From Solirubrobacter sp963798325 (GTDB lineage: Bacteria; Actinomycetota; Thermoleophilia; Solirubrobacterales; Solirubrobacteraceae): DNA of 64,000 nt. The DNA is taken from the NCBI GenBank assembly GCA_963798325.1, contig CAWCSS010000006.1, positions 62,001 through 126,000 on the forward strand. The letters run 5' to 3'. The position numbers were made by a program, and so were the translations under genes. Shown here in pieces: positions 40,718-51,036 of the stretch (position 1 is the stretch's first letter; each line of letters starts with the position of its first letter). The notes beneath the pieces were generated by a model, which saw nothing but the letters and a program-made list of their open reading frames with translations, did no database searches and had not been told where the DNA came from.

Positions 40718-41436
40718 TCTCCCAGCCGGTCCGGCGCCGCCTTCGGGCGGCCCTCGGGCTCGCGCTCGTCGTGGCCGCCTGCGCCGCCGCTCCGGCGGCG
40801 GCGCAGGAGCCCGTGACCGACGTGCGTCCGACCGCCCGCGTGGCGTACTCCGCCCGCGTGCTCGTTCCCACCCTGGCGCGGGTTCATCCGGGGCGTGGAC
40901 GTACCCTCGGCACCGTCGGGACGCGGGCGCCGTTCTGGGGCGGCCCGAACGTCCTGCTCGTGCTCGACGCTCGGCGCGGCTACGTCAAGGTGCTGCTCAA
41001 GCGCATGCCCGCCGGCTCGGCCGGCTGGATCCGCGCGGACCGCGTCAAGCTGCAGCGCACCACGACGCGCGTCGTCGTCGATCTCTCCGATCGCATGCTG
41101 CTCGTGCAGCGCGACGGGCGGACCGTGTGGCGCGCGCGGGTCATCGTCGGCGCCCGCGCGACGCCGACGCCGAGGGGTTTGTTCGCGGTCGACGCACCGG
41201 TCGATCTCGAAGGCGGAACCGAGCTCGGGCGCCGGATCCTCGCCCTGACCGCGTACTCGCGCAAGCTCGCCCGCTACCAGGGCGGCATCCCGCAGATCGC
41301 CTTCCACGAGTACGAGCGACTTGGCGCTCCGCTGGGCGTCGCGGCCTCTCACGGCTGCATCCGGATGTCCCGCGCGGCGCTGGCCACCCTGCGGCGTTCG
41401 GTCGCGCGTGGCACGCCGGTGCTGATTCGCACTTGA
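40714..41436 (+). CDS. L,D-transpeptidase (YkuD)
   Basis: About 240 residues. The frame has no ATG, GTG or TTG at the right place. CTG 40714 overlaps the preceding stop as CTGA and gives a signal peptide (LRAALGLALVVAACAAA), so a rare CTG start with translational coupling is my choice. An N-terminal SH3-like region (GTVGTRAPFWGGPNVLLVLD) precedes the YkuD domain: RATPTPRGLFAVDAPVDL, IAFHEYERLGAPLGVAASHGCIRM, with the catalytic His and Cys. It forms 3-3 crosslinks in peptidoglycan or attaches proteins to it. Cotranscription with the exported Ig-like protein is likely. Confidence 0.85.
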   Translation: MISQPVRRRLRAALGLALVVAACAAAPAAAQEPVTDVRPTARVAYSARVLVPTLARVHPGRGRTLGTVGTRAPFWGGPNVLLVLDARRGYVKVLLKRMPAGSAGWIRADRVKLQRTTTRVVVDLSDRMLLVQRDGRTVWRARVIVGARATPTPRGLFAVDAPVDLEGGTELGRRILALTAYSRKLARYQGGIPQIAFHEYERLGAPLGVAASHGCIRMSRAALATLRRSVARGTPVLIRT

Positions 41437-41461
41437 CGTTCCGCCAGACTCCGTGCATACT
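41433..41461 (+). promoter_or_regulatory. Promoter of the lacI-type regulator
   Basis: TTGACG (41433-41438), 17-base spacer, CATACT (41456-41461): a good sigma-70-type promoter. The LacI operator begins 12 bases after the -10, so a bound repressor would block its own gene. Confidence 0.65.
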
Positions 41462-41472
41462 GCCGCCCACGG

Positions 41473-41493
41473 TTTCCAAAACCGTTTTCGGAA
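41473..41493. promoter_or_regulatory. LacI-family operator O1 (autoregulation)
   Basis: Core CCAAAACCGTTTTCGGAA in a 20-base dyad with 8 of 10 symmetric pairs, just after the -10 and 3 bases before the regulator's ATG. The central AAAACCGTTTT is identical to that of the site at 42563, and AAACCGTTT-type dyads are typical LacI-family targets. Confidence 0.8.
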
Positions 41494-41495
41494 CT

Positions 41496-42527
41496 ATGGA
41501 AGAGCGAGTCACAATCCGCGAGCTCGCGCGGCGATCCGGCGTGTCTGTCGGCACCGTGTCAAGAGCCCTCAACGGCTACGCCGACGTGCGTCCCGAGACG
41601 CGCGAGCGCATCATGCGCCTCGCGTCCGAACTGGACTACACGCCCGCCGCCGCCGCTCGGTCGCTGGTCACCCAGCGCTCGCACGTCATCGGCGTGTTCA
41701 TGGAGACCGGGGAGGGCCATCCGGACCTGCAGCATCCGTTCTTCCACGAGGTCCTCGGTGGCCTCAAGCAGCGCGTCGGGGCCGCGGGCTTCGACCTGCT
41801 GCTGTTCGCCTCCGAGCGCCCCGGCGGCGGGTACGGCCCGCACTCCTACCTCAAGCGCGCCCGTCACCACAGCGTCGACGGCTGCGCGCTGATCGGCCTG
41901 GACCCCAACGACCAGGAGGTCCAGCGGCTGGTGCGCGGCGAGATCCCCTGCGTCGCCATCGACATGGAGCTCGAAGGCCCGCGCACCGAGGTCGTCATGT
42001 CCGACAACGAGGGCGGTGCGGCCACGGCCGTGCGCCATCTGTACGAGCTCGGGCACCGTCGCATCGCCACCGTCACCGGGATGATCGACTCGCGCCCGGG
42101 CATCGATCGCCTGCGCGGCTACCGCGCCGCGGTGCAGGAGCTCGGGCTCGCCTACCGCGACGACTACGTGCGCTACGGCGACTTCTACGCCGAGTCCGGG
42201 CGCGAGCAGACCGCCAGCTGCTCGCGCTCGAGGAGCCGCCCACGGCGGTCTTCGCCGGCTCGGATCTGATGGCCATCGGCGCCATCCGCGCCGCCGCCGA
42301 GGCCGGCCTGGGCGTCCCCGAAGACCTCTCCGTCGTCGGCTTCGACGACATCCAGCTCGCCCCCCACGTCAATCCACCCCTCACCACGCTGCGCCAGGAC
42401 AAGTTGGGCCTCGGCGCCGCGGCCGGCGATGCGCTCGTCGCGCGCATCGCCGTCGATCCGGGCCGCCCCCCGCTCCGGACGCTCCCCGTAGAACTGGTTG
42501 TCCGCGGCTCGACGGCCGCGCGACTAG
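41496..42527 (+). CDS. LacI-family sugar-responsive transcriptional regulator, frameshifted
   Basis: About 343 residues from ATG 41496. The helix-turn-helix is textbook LacI (TIRELARRSGVSVGTVSRALNGY) with the hinge LDYTPAAAARSLVTQRSHVIG. The periplasmic-binding-like sensor shows HPFFHEVLGGLKQRVGAAG, DGCALIGLD, VVMSDNEGGAATAVRHLYELGHRRIATVTG and VVGFDDIQLAPHVNPPLTTLRQD. The frame changes near 42225 (QLLALEEPPTAVFAGSDLM resumes). Read straight on, no stop appears before the next gene; one more inserted base near 42518 gives TAG at 42525-42527, the natural end. It controls itself and the adjoining transporter operon through the paired operators. The inducer is probably a glucoside. Confidence 0.9.
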
Positions 42528-42562
42528 AGGCTCGCTCACCGTCACCCCTCTTTTTTTGCGCC

Positions 42563-42585
42563 GTTACCAAAACCGTTTTTGTAAC
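42563..42585. promoter_or_regulatory. LacI-family operator O2 (transport operon)
   Basis: GTTACCAAAACCGTTTTTGTAAC, a 23-base dyad with 10 of 11 symmetric pairs, 25 bases before the binding-protein start. It shares CCAAAACCGTTTT with O1. The GGAGGAGGG ribosome site follows at about 42592-42600. Confidence 0.85.
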
Positions 42586-42610
42586 ATCAATCGGAGGAGG
42601 GAGAACCCCC

Positions 42611-43989
42611 GTGCCCAAGAGGCTTGCGATCGTCACGTCGGCGATCGCGCTCGCCATCGTCCCCATGGCGTCGTGGCCTGCGGCGGCGACGACAGCAAGG
42701 ACGCCACCACGCCCGGCAAGGCCGCGGCGACGGGTCAGACGCTCGAGAAGGGCGTGACCCTGACGCTGTGGACGATGCCCAACTCGCCCAAGCCGAAGGA
42801 GGACCTCGAGAAGATGGTCGCTCCGTTCACGGCCAAGACGGGCGTGAAGGTGGACGTGCAGGAGGTCGGCTGGGACGTCCAGTTCGACCGCATCCGCAAC
42901 GCGGCGGTCTCCGGCGAGGGCCCGGACATCACGCAGGCGGGCACCACGCAGGTGCCCGTTCTTCGCCGCGCTCGGCGGCTTCCAGCGACCTGAGCGACAA
43001 CGTCGCCGACATCGGCGGCAAGGACGCGTACGCGTCCGGCATCTGGAACACGACCCAGGTCGAGGGCCAGGAGGGCACGTGGGCGATCCCGTGGTTCACC
43101 GAGGCGCGCTCGATCTACTACCGCAAGGACGTGCTCGAGAAGGCGGGCGTCGACCCCGCGACGGCGTTCAAGGACCTCGACTCGTTCAAGGCCACGCTGC
43201 AGGCGATCAAGGACAAGGTGCCGGACATCGAGCCGTTCGGCGCGCCCGGCAAGAAGGCGTATGACCTCGTCCACAACGTGATGCCGTTCGTGTGGGACGC
43301 CGGCGGCGCGGAGCTCTCGGCCGACGCCAAGCAGTCGACGATCAACTCGCCCCAGTCCCAGCAGGGCGTCGAGTTCATGGGCGACCTGATCACCGCCGGG
43401 CTGTTCGACAAGTCCCAGCTCGAGCGCGACGGCACGCAGGTGGAGAACCAGTTCAAGGGCGGCCGGCTCGCGGTCTGGATCGGCGGCCCGTGGGTGCTCG
43501 GCTCGATCGACCGGCCCGAGGACGACACGTGGAGCAAGGAGGCGCGCGCGAACGTCGGCGTGGCCCCGATGCCGACCGGCCCGGGTGGCAAGGCCTACAC
43601 GTTCGTGGGCGGCTCGGACCTGATGGTCTTCAAGTCCACCAAGCACCCGAACGAGGCCTGGGCGCTGCTGAAGTTCCTCTCCCAGGACCAGACCCAGAAG
43701 GACTACGCGAGCCTGCTCGGGATGTTCCCGGCGCGCCTGGAGCCGCAGAAGCAGGTGGGCGATTCCTCCGAGAACCACAAGGCGTTCTTCGAGGCCATCC
43801 AGAGCGGGCGGACGTACGCGCCGATCCCGCAGTGGGGCCAGATCGAGAACGCGTACAAGACGCGCTTCGGGAACATCCTCGATAGCGCGGCCGGCGTCGG
43901 CAAGGACTACAGCGAGGCGACCGTGAAGTCCCAGCTCGACGCCGCGGCGAAGGAGGCCGACGGGCTGCTTGGCCCAGTCGGCGGGGTAG
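42611..43989 (+). CDS. Sugar ABC transporter substrate-binding lipoprotein, frameshifted
   Basis: About 455 residues from GTG 42611. Signal peptide VPKRLAIVTSAIALAIVPMA followed (after an indel near 42670) by the lipobox VVACGGDDSKD, so it is a lipoprotein of the MalE/UgpB-like CUT1 family. It binds sugars: TLWTMPNSPKPKEDLEKMVAPF, GPDITQAGTTQVP, WAIPWFTEARSIYYRKDVLEKAG, LAVWIGGPWVL, SEDQTQ-like LSQDQTQKDYASLLGMFPAR. Further changes occur near 42960 and 42985. The open frame runs on into the permease; one extra base near 43974 hides the true TAG at 43987-43989, which overlaps the permease GTG. The ligand is probably a di- or oligosaccharide. Confidence 0.9.
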
Positions 43990-44969
43990 TGGCTCAGACG
44001 ACTCTTCAGCCGCCCCCCGAGGCCAGCTCCGCACGCGTACTCCCCTCGCGTGCGGGGCGGCCTCGCCGCCGTCGCAACTGGTTCGCGTATGGCCTCGTCG
44101 CCCCCGCCATAGCGTTCATGGTGCTGGTGCACCTGCTCCCGACGGTGGGCGGCGTGGTGTTGAGCTTCAAGCGGCTGAACACCTTCACCTTCTCGCGTCT
44201 GTTCGACGCGCCGTGGACCGGGCTGGACAACTACCGCGGCATCCTCACCGACAGTTCCAACCCGCTGCACTCGGGGTTCTGGGACGCGGTGGTCAACACC
44301 GCGCAGTACACGGTGCTGACGGTCACGGGAACGCTCGTCGGCGGCCTGCTCATCGCGCTGCTGCTCAACCGGCCGATGCGCGGCCAGCGGCTCGTGCGCA
44401 CGCTGATGCTCACGCCGTGGATCGTGCCGAGCTTCGTCGTCGCCGTGCTGTGGGGCTTCATGTGGCAGAGCGACGTCGGGATCGTCAACAAGGTCCTGGT
44501 CGACTACACGGGCGTGCTGCACCACCGGCCGATCTGGCTGCTGGGCGAGAACACCATGTGGGCGATCGTGATCCCGTCGGTCTGGCGCGGCATCCCGTTC
44601 GCGATGATCTTCTTCCTCGCCGGCCTGCAGGCGATGCCGCCTGAGCTGCACGAGGCGGCGGCGATCGACGGCGCCGGCCCGCTGCGCCGCTTCCGCTACA
44701 TCACGCTGCCGCTGCTGCGGCCGCTGATCGCCGTGCAGTTGCTGTTCGGCGTCATCTACGCGGCCTACCAGTTCGCGATTCCCTACATCATGCTCGGGTC
44801 CAACCCGGGCCCGGACGCCGACCTGATGATGACCCTCATCTACCGGCAGTCCTTCTCCAACAACCTGTTCGGCTTCGGCGCCGCGGCCTCGGTCCTGCTC
44901 ATGCTCGCGATGTGCGTGTGGGTGGCCATCTGGTACCGCGCGTTCAAGCGCGACCTGGAGGTCACATGA
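43989..44969 (+). CDS. Sugar ABC transporter permease (MalF type)
   Basis: About 326 residues, starting at GTG 43989 (MAQTTLQPPPEASS), overlapping the binding-protein stop as TAGTG. A Pro/Arg-rich N-terminus precedes six membrane segments: NWFAYGLVAPAIAFMVLVHL, VLTVTGTLVGGLLIALLLN and so on. The EAA loop ELHEAAAIDGAGPLRRFRYI is intact and docks on the ATPase. CUT1-type MalF homologue. Intact. It ends ATGA with the next permease. Confidence 0.94.
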   Translation: MAQTTLQPPPEASSARVLPSRAGRPRRRRNWFAYGLVAPAIAFMVLVHLLPTVGGVVLSFKRLNTFTFSRLFDAPWTGLDNYRGILTDSSNPLHSGFWDAVVNTAQYTVLTVTGTLVGGLLIALLLNRPMRGQRLVRTLMLTPWIVPSFVVAVLWGFMWQSDVGIVNKVLVDYTGVLHHRPIWLLGENTMWAIVIPSVWRGIPFAMIFFLAGLQAMPPELHEAAAIDGAGPLRRFRYITLPLLRPLIAVQLLFGVIYAAYQFAIPYIMLGSNPGPDADLMMTLIYRQSFSNNLFGFGAAASVLLMLAMCVWVAIWYRAFKRDLEVT

Positions 44970-45804
44970 GTTCCCGGATGGTCAATCGAGGCCTCGACGC
45001 GCTCGACCTGGCTCGTCCTGCTGCTGATGCTGTCGCCGATCCTGTGGCTGGTCGCCTCGTCGCTGCAGACCGACGGCCAGCTCTCGAGCGGCGCGTATGA
45101 CCTGTTGCACCCGACGTTCAGCGCGTTCTCGCGCATGTGGCAGACGGTCGACTTCGAGCGCTACCTGATCAACTCGCTGATCATCTGCACGGTGGCGGCG
45201 CTCGCGGCCACGGCGTTCGCCTCGTGTGCCGGCTACGCGCTCGCGCGGTTCAAGTTCCGCGGGTCCGACGGCGCTGTCGCTGGGCGTCGTGGGGACGCAG
45301 CTGATCCCCGGCTCGCTGTTCCTGCTGCCCGTGTTCATGGGCTTCATCTGGCTCAAGCAGAACACGCCGATCCACCTCTTCGACACCCACCTCGGGATGA
45401 TCCTCGTCTACACGGCGTTCTTCACGCCCGTGGCGATCTACTTCATGCGCTACTTCTTCGCCGCGATCCCTCGCGATCTCGAGGAGGCGGCGATGGTCGA
45501 CGGCTGCACGCGCTTCACCGCGTTCCTGAAGATCGTGCTCCCGGCCGCGGCGCCCGGGCTGGTGGCGACGTTCGTCTACGCGTTCCTGTTCGCGTGGGAC
45601 GAGTTGCTGTTCGTCGCCGCGCTGACGCAGTCCAACGCCGAGACGATCCCGATCGGCATCCGCAACTTCATCGGCAACTACCAGGAAAGGACGGCGCAGC
45701 TGATGGCGGCCGGTGTGGTCTCCACCCTTCCCGTGCTCATCGCCTTCTTCGCGACCCAGCGCTGGCTCGTGAAGGGCATCACCGCAGGGGCGGTGAAGGG
45801 ATGA
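44966..45804 (+). CDS. Sugar ABC transporter permease (MalG type), two frameshifts
   Basis: About 278 residues from ATG 44966. Membrane segments: AWLVLLLMLSPILWLVAS, YLINSLIICTVAALAATAFA, GVVGTQLIPGSLFLLPVFMG and others. The EAA loop DLEEAAMVDGCTRFTAFLKI is intact. The frame changes near 45010 (one extra base after gacgcgctcgac) and near 45280. MalG-type partner of the preceding permease; it ends with GGATGA, overlapping the GH1 gene start. Confidence 0.93.
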
Positions 45805-47144
45805 CGGCGACCGCTCCGCTGCTGCGCGACGCCGCCGGACTCCCCGCCGGGTTCCGTTTCGGCGCCGCCACCGCGGCGTACCAGGTCGAGGGCGCCGCGC
45901 GCGAGGACGGGCGCGGCGAGTCGATCTGGGATCGCTTCTCGCACAGGCCCGGCGCCGTCGAGAACGGCGACACCGGCGACGTGGCGTGCGATCACTACCA
46001 CCGCTGGGCGTCCGATCTCGACCTGATGGCCTCGCTGGGGCTCGAGTCCTATCGCTTCTCGATTGCGTGGCCGCGCGTGCAGCCCGACGGCCGCGGGGCG
46101 TTCAACCCGCGCGGGATCGGCTGGTACCGGCGGCTCGCCGAAGGGCTGCTGGAGCGCGGGATCGAGCCCGTCGCGACGCTCTATCACTGGGACCTGCCGC
46201 AGGCGCGGCAGGACGCCGGCGGCTGGGCGGTGCGCGACACGGCGCTGCGCTTCGCCGAGTACGCGGCGATGATGGCCGACGAGCTCGGTGACGTGGTCGC
46301 AGGGCTGGATCACGCACAACGAGCCGTGGGTGGTCGCGTTCCTCGGGCACGCCTACGGGCGCAAGGCGCCGGGGATCCGCGACTGGCCGACCGCGCTTGA
46401 CGGTCGCCCACCACCTGCTGCTCTCGCACGGGCTGGCGGTCGACGCGCTGCGCTCGCGGGTCGACACGCCGGTCGGGATCACGCTGAACCTGAACCCGAT
46501 GCGCGGGGACGAGGCCGCCGCGGAGCGGATGGACGCCCACCAGAACCGCTGGTTCCTGGACCCGGTGCTGCGCGGCACCTATCCGGTCGAGATGCTCGAG
46601 CACTACCAGCGGGTCTTCGGGCCGCTGCCGCTGCTGAACCCCGAGGACCTCGACGTGATCTCGCGCCCGATCGACTTCCTCGGCGTCAACTACTACAACC
46701 CGACGTGGGTGCGCGAGTCGGCCGAGCTGCCGCTGCTCGCCGAGCAGGTGCGCGGCGCGCGGGCACACCACGGCGATGGGCTGGCCGGTCGACGCGTCCG
46801 GCCTGTACGACCTGCTGCTGCGGCTGCGCGCCGACTACGGCGACCTGGAGATCTGGATCACCGAGAACGGTGCCGCCTTCGACGACGAGACGCTGGTCGA
46901 CGGCGTGGTCGAGGACCCGTCGCGGGTCGCGTTCCTGCGCGACCACGTGCGAGGCGCTGGTCCGCGCCGCCGGCCGCGGGCGTGAAGGTCCGCCGCTACC
47001 ACGCGTGGTCGCTGCTGGACAACTTCGAGTGGGAGCACGGGTACGACAAGCGCTTCGGCATCGTGCGCGTGGACTTCGACACGCAGGAGCGGACCCTGAA
47101 GCGCTCGGCGCTCTGGTACCGCGATCACATCCGGGAGGTGCGCG
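45801..47144 (+). CDS. GH1 beta-glucosidase, several frameshifts
   Basis: About 448 residues from ATG 45801. GH1 landmarks: FRFGAATAAYQVEGAAREDGR, SIWDRFSHRPG, YRFSIAWPRVQPDG, then the acid/base Glu in ITHNEPWVVAF, IDFLGVNYYNP, the nucleophile Glu in IWITENGAAF, and YHAWSLLDNFEWEHGYDKRFG. The frame changes near 46305, 46400, 46770 and 46950. It cleaves beta-glucosides in the cytoplasm, probably the sugar imported by the operon's transporter. No stop codon is seen in any frame before the ATPase start at 47145, so the true 3' end is uncertain and probably damaged by an indel. Confidence 0.92.
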
Positions 47145-48252
47145 GTGGCGTCGATCGCGTTCGAGGACGTCTCGAAGGTCTTCGACGACGGGACTCGTGC
47201 CGTCGATGGACTCGATCTGTCGATCGAGGACGGCGGGTTCACCGTGCTGGTCGGCCCGTCCGGGTCCGGCAAGTCGACGGCGCTGCGGATGGTCGCGGGC
47301 CTCGAGGAGGCGTCAGGCGGGTCGATCACGATCGGCTCGCGTGTGGTCAACGACGTCGCGCCCAAGGACCGGGACATCGCGATGGTCTTCCAGTCCTACG
47401 CGCTCTATCCGCACATGAGCGTGGAGGCGAACATGGGCTTCGCGCTCAAGCTGGCCAAGGAGGATGCGGGTGCGATTCGGGAGCGCGTGGGTCGCGCTGC
47501 GACGCGGCTTGGGTATCGGCGAGCTGCTCGAGCGGCGCCCCCGCGCGCTGTCGGGTGGTCAGCGGCAGCGGGTGGCGCTGGGGCGGGCGATCGTGCGCTC
47601 GCCGCAGGCCTTCCTGATGGACGAGCCGCTGTCGAACCTGGACGCGAAGCTGCGGGTGGAGATGCGGGCCTACATCGCCCGGCTGCACCAGGAGCTCGGG
47701 ACGACGACGTTGTACGTCACCCACGACCAGACCGAGGCGATGACGATGGGCGATCGCGTGGCGGTCATGCGCGACGGTCGCCTGGAGCAGTGCGACACGC
47801 CGCAGCAGCTCTACGAGCATCCGCTGAACGTGTTCGTGGCCGGGTTCATCGGGTCGCCGGCGATGAACCTCTTGCGCGGCGTTGCCGATTCCGACGGCAT
47901 TCTGCTGGGCTCGGCGCGGCTGCCCGTGCGGACGTCGCATCGCGGCGACGTGATCGTCGGCATCCGGCCGGAGGCGCTGGAGCCTTCGGCCGACGGCGAG
48001 CTCGAGTTGCCGGTCGTCCTGACCGAGATGCTCGGTTCCGACGTGCTGCTGCACTGCGAGGCGCCGACGTCCTCGGTGCTGACCGGGGACATGCTGGACG
48101 CCGCCGACGATCTCGTCGAGGACGCGACGCGGTTCATCGCGCGCGTCCCGCCGTCGTTCCGGCCCGCGGTGGGCGAGACGGTGCGCTTGCGGGTCGATCT
48201 CGACCGCGTGCACCTGTTCGACCCGGCCACCGAGCGGGTGATCAGCGACTGA
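47145..48252 (+). CDS. Sugar ABC transporter ATPase (MsmX/UgpC type), one frameshift
   Basis: About 369 residues from GTG 47145 (MASIAFEDVSKVFDDGTRAV). Walker A GPSGSGKST, Q-loop MVFQSYALYPHMSVEANMGF, signature LSGGQRQRVALGRA, Walker B FLMDEPLSNLDAKLR and switch YVTHDQTEAMTMGDR are all exact. A C-terminal TOBE domain of about 110 residues (VIVGIRPEALEPSADG) may bind regulators. The frame changes near 47495. It completes the LacI-controlled operon. It overlaps the convergent K+ channel gene by 11 bases. Confidence 0.94.
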
Positions 48253-49883
48253 GCAGCTCCTCGCACGCCTCGCGCGTGCCGACGATCGAGACGGAGGCGC
48301 CGGGCAGCAGCTCGCGCTCGGGGGCGCGGGCGCCACTCCCCTCCGAGCGCGAGCACGCGCAACTCGGCTTCGACGTCGCTGATCGACTGCCCCGCCCAGC
48401 GCTCCGGCACGGTCGTCTCCAGCACGCGCAGCGGGACGTTGCTGAGCGCGAGCGGCTGCGCGGGCTGGCGGCCGAGCAGGGCGGCGGAGAAGACCGGCGC
48501 CGCGAGGGCGGACACGCTGCGGGTGACGTCGAGCTCGATCCCGCGGTCCAGGCGCTCGGCCAGGCGCGGGTCGAAGATCCGCAGCACGACGCGGGCCTTC
48601 GGGCTGTAACGGCGCGCGGCCATCGCGAACTCGAGGTTCACCAGGTCATCGCTCGTCAGCGCCATCACCGCGCGCGCGTCGTTGATGTTCAGGTGGCCGA
48701 GGATGCCCGGCGTGCGCCCGTCGCCGAAGACCACGGGGATCTCGAGCCGTCGCGCGATCGCGATCCCGACCGCTTCGGGGTCGCGCTCGACGCCGATGCA
48801 CGGCACGCCCAGCTCGTGCAGGCCGATCAGCACCCGCGCGCCCGCCTTCCCGAGCCCGCACACGATCACGTGGTCTCTGCGGGGTCGCGCGAAGCGCCCG
48901 AGCGCGCGGTCGATCCGCTGGCTGACGAGCTGGTCGGTGACGAACGCGAGCACGCTCGCCAGCAGCACCGCGGAGACCGCCATCAGGCCGATGTCGAACA
49001 GCTTCAACCAGTCCGGCGCGTCGAGCAGGTTGACGTCGCCGTAGCCGACGGTGGCCATCGTCGTCGCGGTGAAGTACATGCTGTCGATGACGTCGAGGTG
49101 CTCGGAGAGGGCGAACGTCGTCGTGCCGATCGTGAACACCACGATGATCGTGGCCAGCAGCCACCAGGCCCGTCTCGGGATGTCGCTCACCGTCGCCCTG
49201 AGGCGGTCGCTCAGCGGCGCGCGCCTGGATTGCGGCTGCGGCTGGTGATAGCGGGCGACCGACGCCGGCAACGACCCGCGCGCCCCGCTCACCACCTGCT
49301 GGCGGTCGACCAGCGCCAGCACGTGCGCCCCGATCTGCTCGGGCGGCGGGAACACGTGCGTCGGATGCTCGACGTCGCACAGCGTCACGACGATCGCGGG
49401 GTCGTCCCGGTCGACCTCCCCGACCTCGAGGATGCGCCCCGCCGCCGTCACCCGCTGACCCTCATTGCCCTCCAGCGCGGCCTGGATCAGCGCCGGCCCG
49501 GCGACCTCGATCTCCGACAGCACCGTTCCCCGGCCGCCGAGCATCTGCTCCACGCCCGTCGCCAGGTCGAGGCTGAACAACCGCACGACGATGGGGATCG
49601 CATCCGTCTCATCGGCCACCAGCAACGCCGTGTTCAGGTTCTCCAGGTCGTCCGGCCCAAGCACCCCGACCGACCGCGCGTGCTCGATCCCCGCGTCCTG
49701 CCACGTGCCCAGTTGCGTGACCTCGCCGATCACCACCCTGGCCCCCGCCTCGGCCGCCGCCCGCGCCGCCCGCACCCGCTTGTGCGAGCAGATCGAGACC
49801 GTCGGAATCCCCAGTCCGGCCAGCTCCTCACGAACGCGCACCGGCACGCCGTCGTCACCCGCGATGAGCACTGGCCGCTCCAT
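48242..49883 (-). CDS. Potassium channel with RCK domains on both sides of the pore
   Basis: About 547 residues from ATG 49883. An N-terminal Rossmann (RCK/TrkA-N-like) domain, VLIAGDDGVPVRVREELAGLG with partner blocks to about residue 195, is followed by two membrane helices (WWLLATIIVVFTIGTTTFAL; LFDIGLMAVSAVLLASVLAF) around the pore with selectivity filter TVGYGD (residues 278-283). A second RCK comes after: VIVCGLGKAGARVLIGLHELG, GDGRTPGILGHLNINDARAV, AAPVFSAALLG. The usual bacterial K+ channel has the RCK only after the pore. The frame changes near 48330; corrected, it ends CEELLSR. Controls K+ flux in response to nucleotide or calcium. Confidence 0.85.
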
Positions 49884-49936
49884 CCGTGGCGCGATCCTCG
49901 CATGCGCGGCCGACGGCGCTAAACTGGCCGCCGCCC

Positions 49937-50018
<82 letters not shown>

Positions 50019-50058
50019 TCCTCTGAAATCCGGTGCAACGGTGCGTCGGGTTTCTTGC

Positions 50059-51036
50059 TCAGAAGACCTGGACCGGCGTTCCGATCGACACGAAGTCGTA
50101 GACGATCTTGGCTTCGGGCATCGGTAGGCGCGCGCAGCCATGGGAAGCCGGGTGGGCGGGGACGTCGGCGTATCCGTGCAGCGCCCACCCGCCCACCCAG
50201 TACGCCGCGTAGGGCAGCCACGTCTTGTAGGGCACCGACCAGGAGCGCAGCTCCTTGCGGTAGATCTTCCACTTGCCGGGCGGGGTCCCTGTGCTCGTGC
50301 TGTCGCCGCCGAAGCCGGTCGAGGTGTGGATCGCCCGGACGACCCGGCCGCTGTCGATCAGCAGCACGACGCCTTGGGCTCGGTAGATCTCGACCCGGCG
50401 GCCTCGGCTCGTGCGATCCAACGGCTGTGGCCTGCCTGCGGTCTGCAGCTTGGCCGATGTCTGCGGTCCCACGACACCGTCTCGCGCCAGGCCCGTCCAG
50501 CCCTGGAACGCCATCACGGCCTGCATCGTGCGGTAGTCGAATGTTCCGGTCACGGCGCTCGCGGGCAGGTAGCCGAGCGCCGCGAGCTTGGTCTGCACCG
50601 CCTTCGGGTCTGCGGGTGCCGGCAGCTTGCGCTTCGGCGGCTTCGGCTCGGTGTACGGGCCCGGCCCGAAGTCCGCGCGCGAGTAGGCCTTCCCGTCGAC
50701 GGTGACCTTGTGCACGCCGGTTGCGGTGGCGGTGTACACGATCTGCGCGAGCGCCGCATGGTCCTTGACGTCGGGCCGCAGGTCGATCCGCGTGCCGTGC
50801 ACGGTCGCCGTCACCCCAGCCGGGATCCGCGTGCCGTAGCCGCGTGGCGGCCCGGCGGCCAACGCCCGCAGGGCCGGTCCGATGCCGCTGGGCAACTGAC
50901 GCTCGACCGCCGCGAGTTGCTGGCCTTTGGTGAAGTAGATCCTGGTCGTGGCCGCCTCGGCGGCCGGCGATGCCGGGACGAGGACGACGGCGCCTACGAG
51001 GGCGGTCCGAGCGCCGTTGCGTAGCCAGCGCATCAT
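50059..51036 (-). CDS. L,D-transpeptidase with GerMN-like and PG-binding domains
   Basis: About 325 residues; ATG 51036 (MMRWLRNGARTALVGAVVLV) gives a signal peptide directly. The first domain (TRIYFTKGQQLAAVERQLP, LRALAAGPPRGYGTRIPAG) looks like GerMN. Then comes a PG_binding_1 domain (VQTKLAALGYLPASAVTGTFD to VVGPQTSAKL), then YkuD with TPPGKWKIYRKE, WALHGYADVP and SHGCARLPMPEAKIVYDFV (catalytic Cys). It probably makes 3-3 peptidoglycan crosslinks in the wall. Intact. The 199-base divergent gap (51037-51235) to the oxidoreductase shows no clear promoter to me. Confidence 0.88.
   Translation of the reverse strand: MMRWLRNGARTALVGAVVLVPASPAAEAATTRIYFTKGQQLAAVERQLPSGIGPALRALAAGPPRGYGTRIPAGVTATVHGTRIDLRPDVKDHAALAQIVYTATATGVHKVTVDGKAYSRADFGPGPYTEPKPPKRKLPAPADPKAVQTKLAALGYLPASAVTGTFDYRTMQAVMAFQGWTGLARDGVVGPQTSAKLQTAGRPQPLDRTSRGRRVEIYRAQGVVLLIDSGRVVRAIHTSTGFGGDSTSTGTPPGKWKIYRKELRSWSVPYKTWLPYAAYWVGGWALHGYADVPAHPASHGCARLPMPEAKIVYDFVSIGTPVQVF

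Noticed and set aside
42624..44969. An uninterrupted frame that would fuse the sugar-binding protein to the MalF permease
   Set aside because: The families are never fused this way; one extra base near 43974 hides a TAG at 43987 and a GTG start that match the usual overlap.
50019..50058. Possible further tRNA or terminator after tRNA-Tyr
   Set aside because: No cloverleaf and only weak pairing is visible in these 40 bases.
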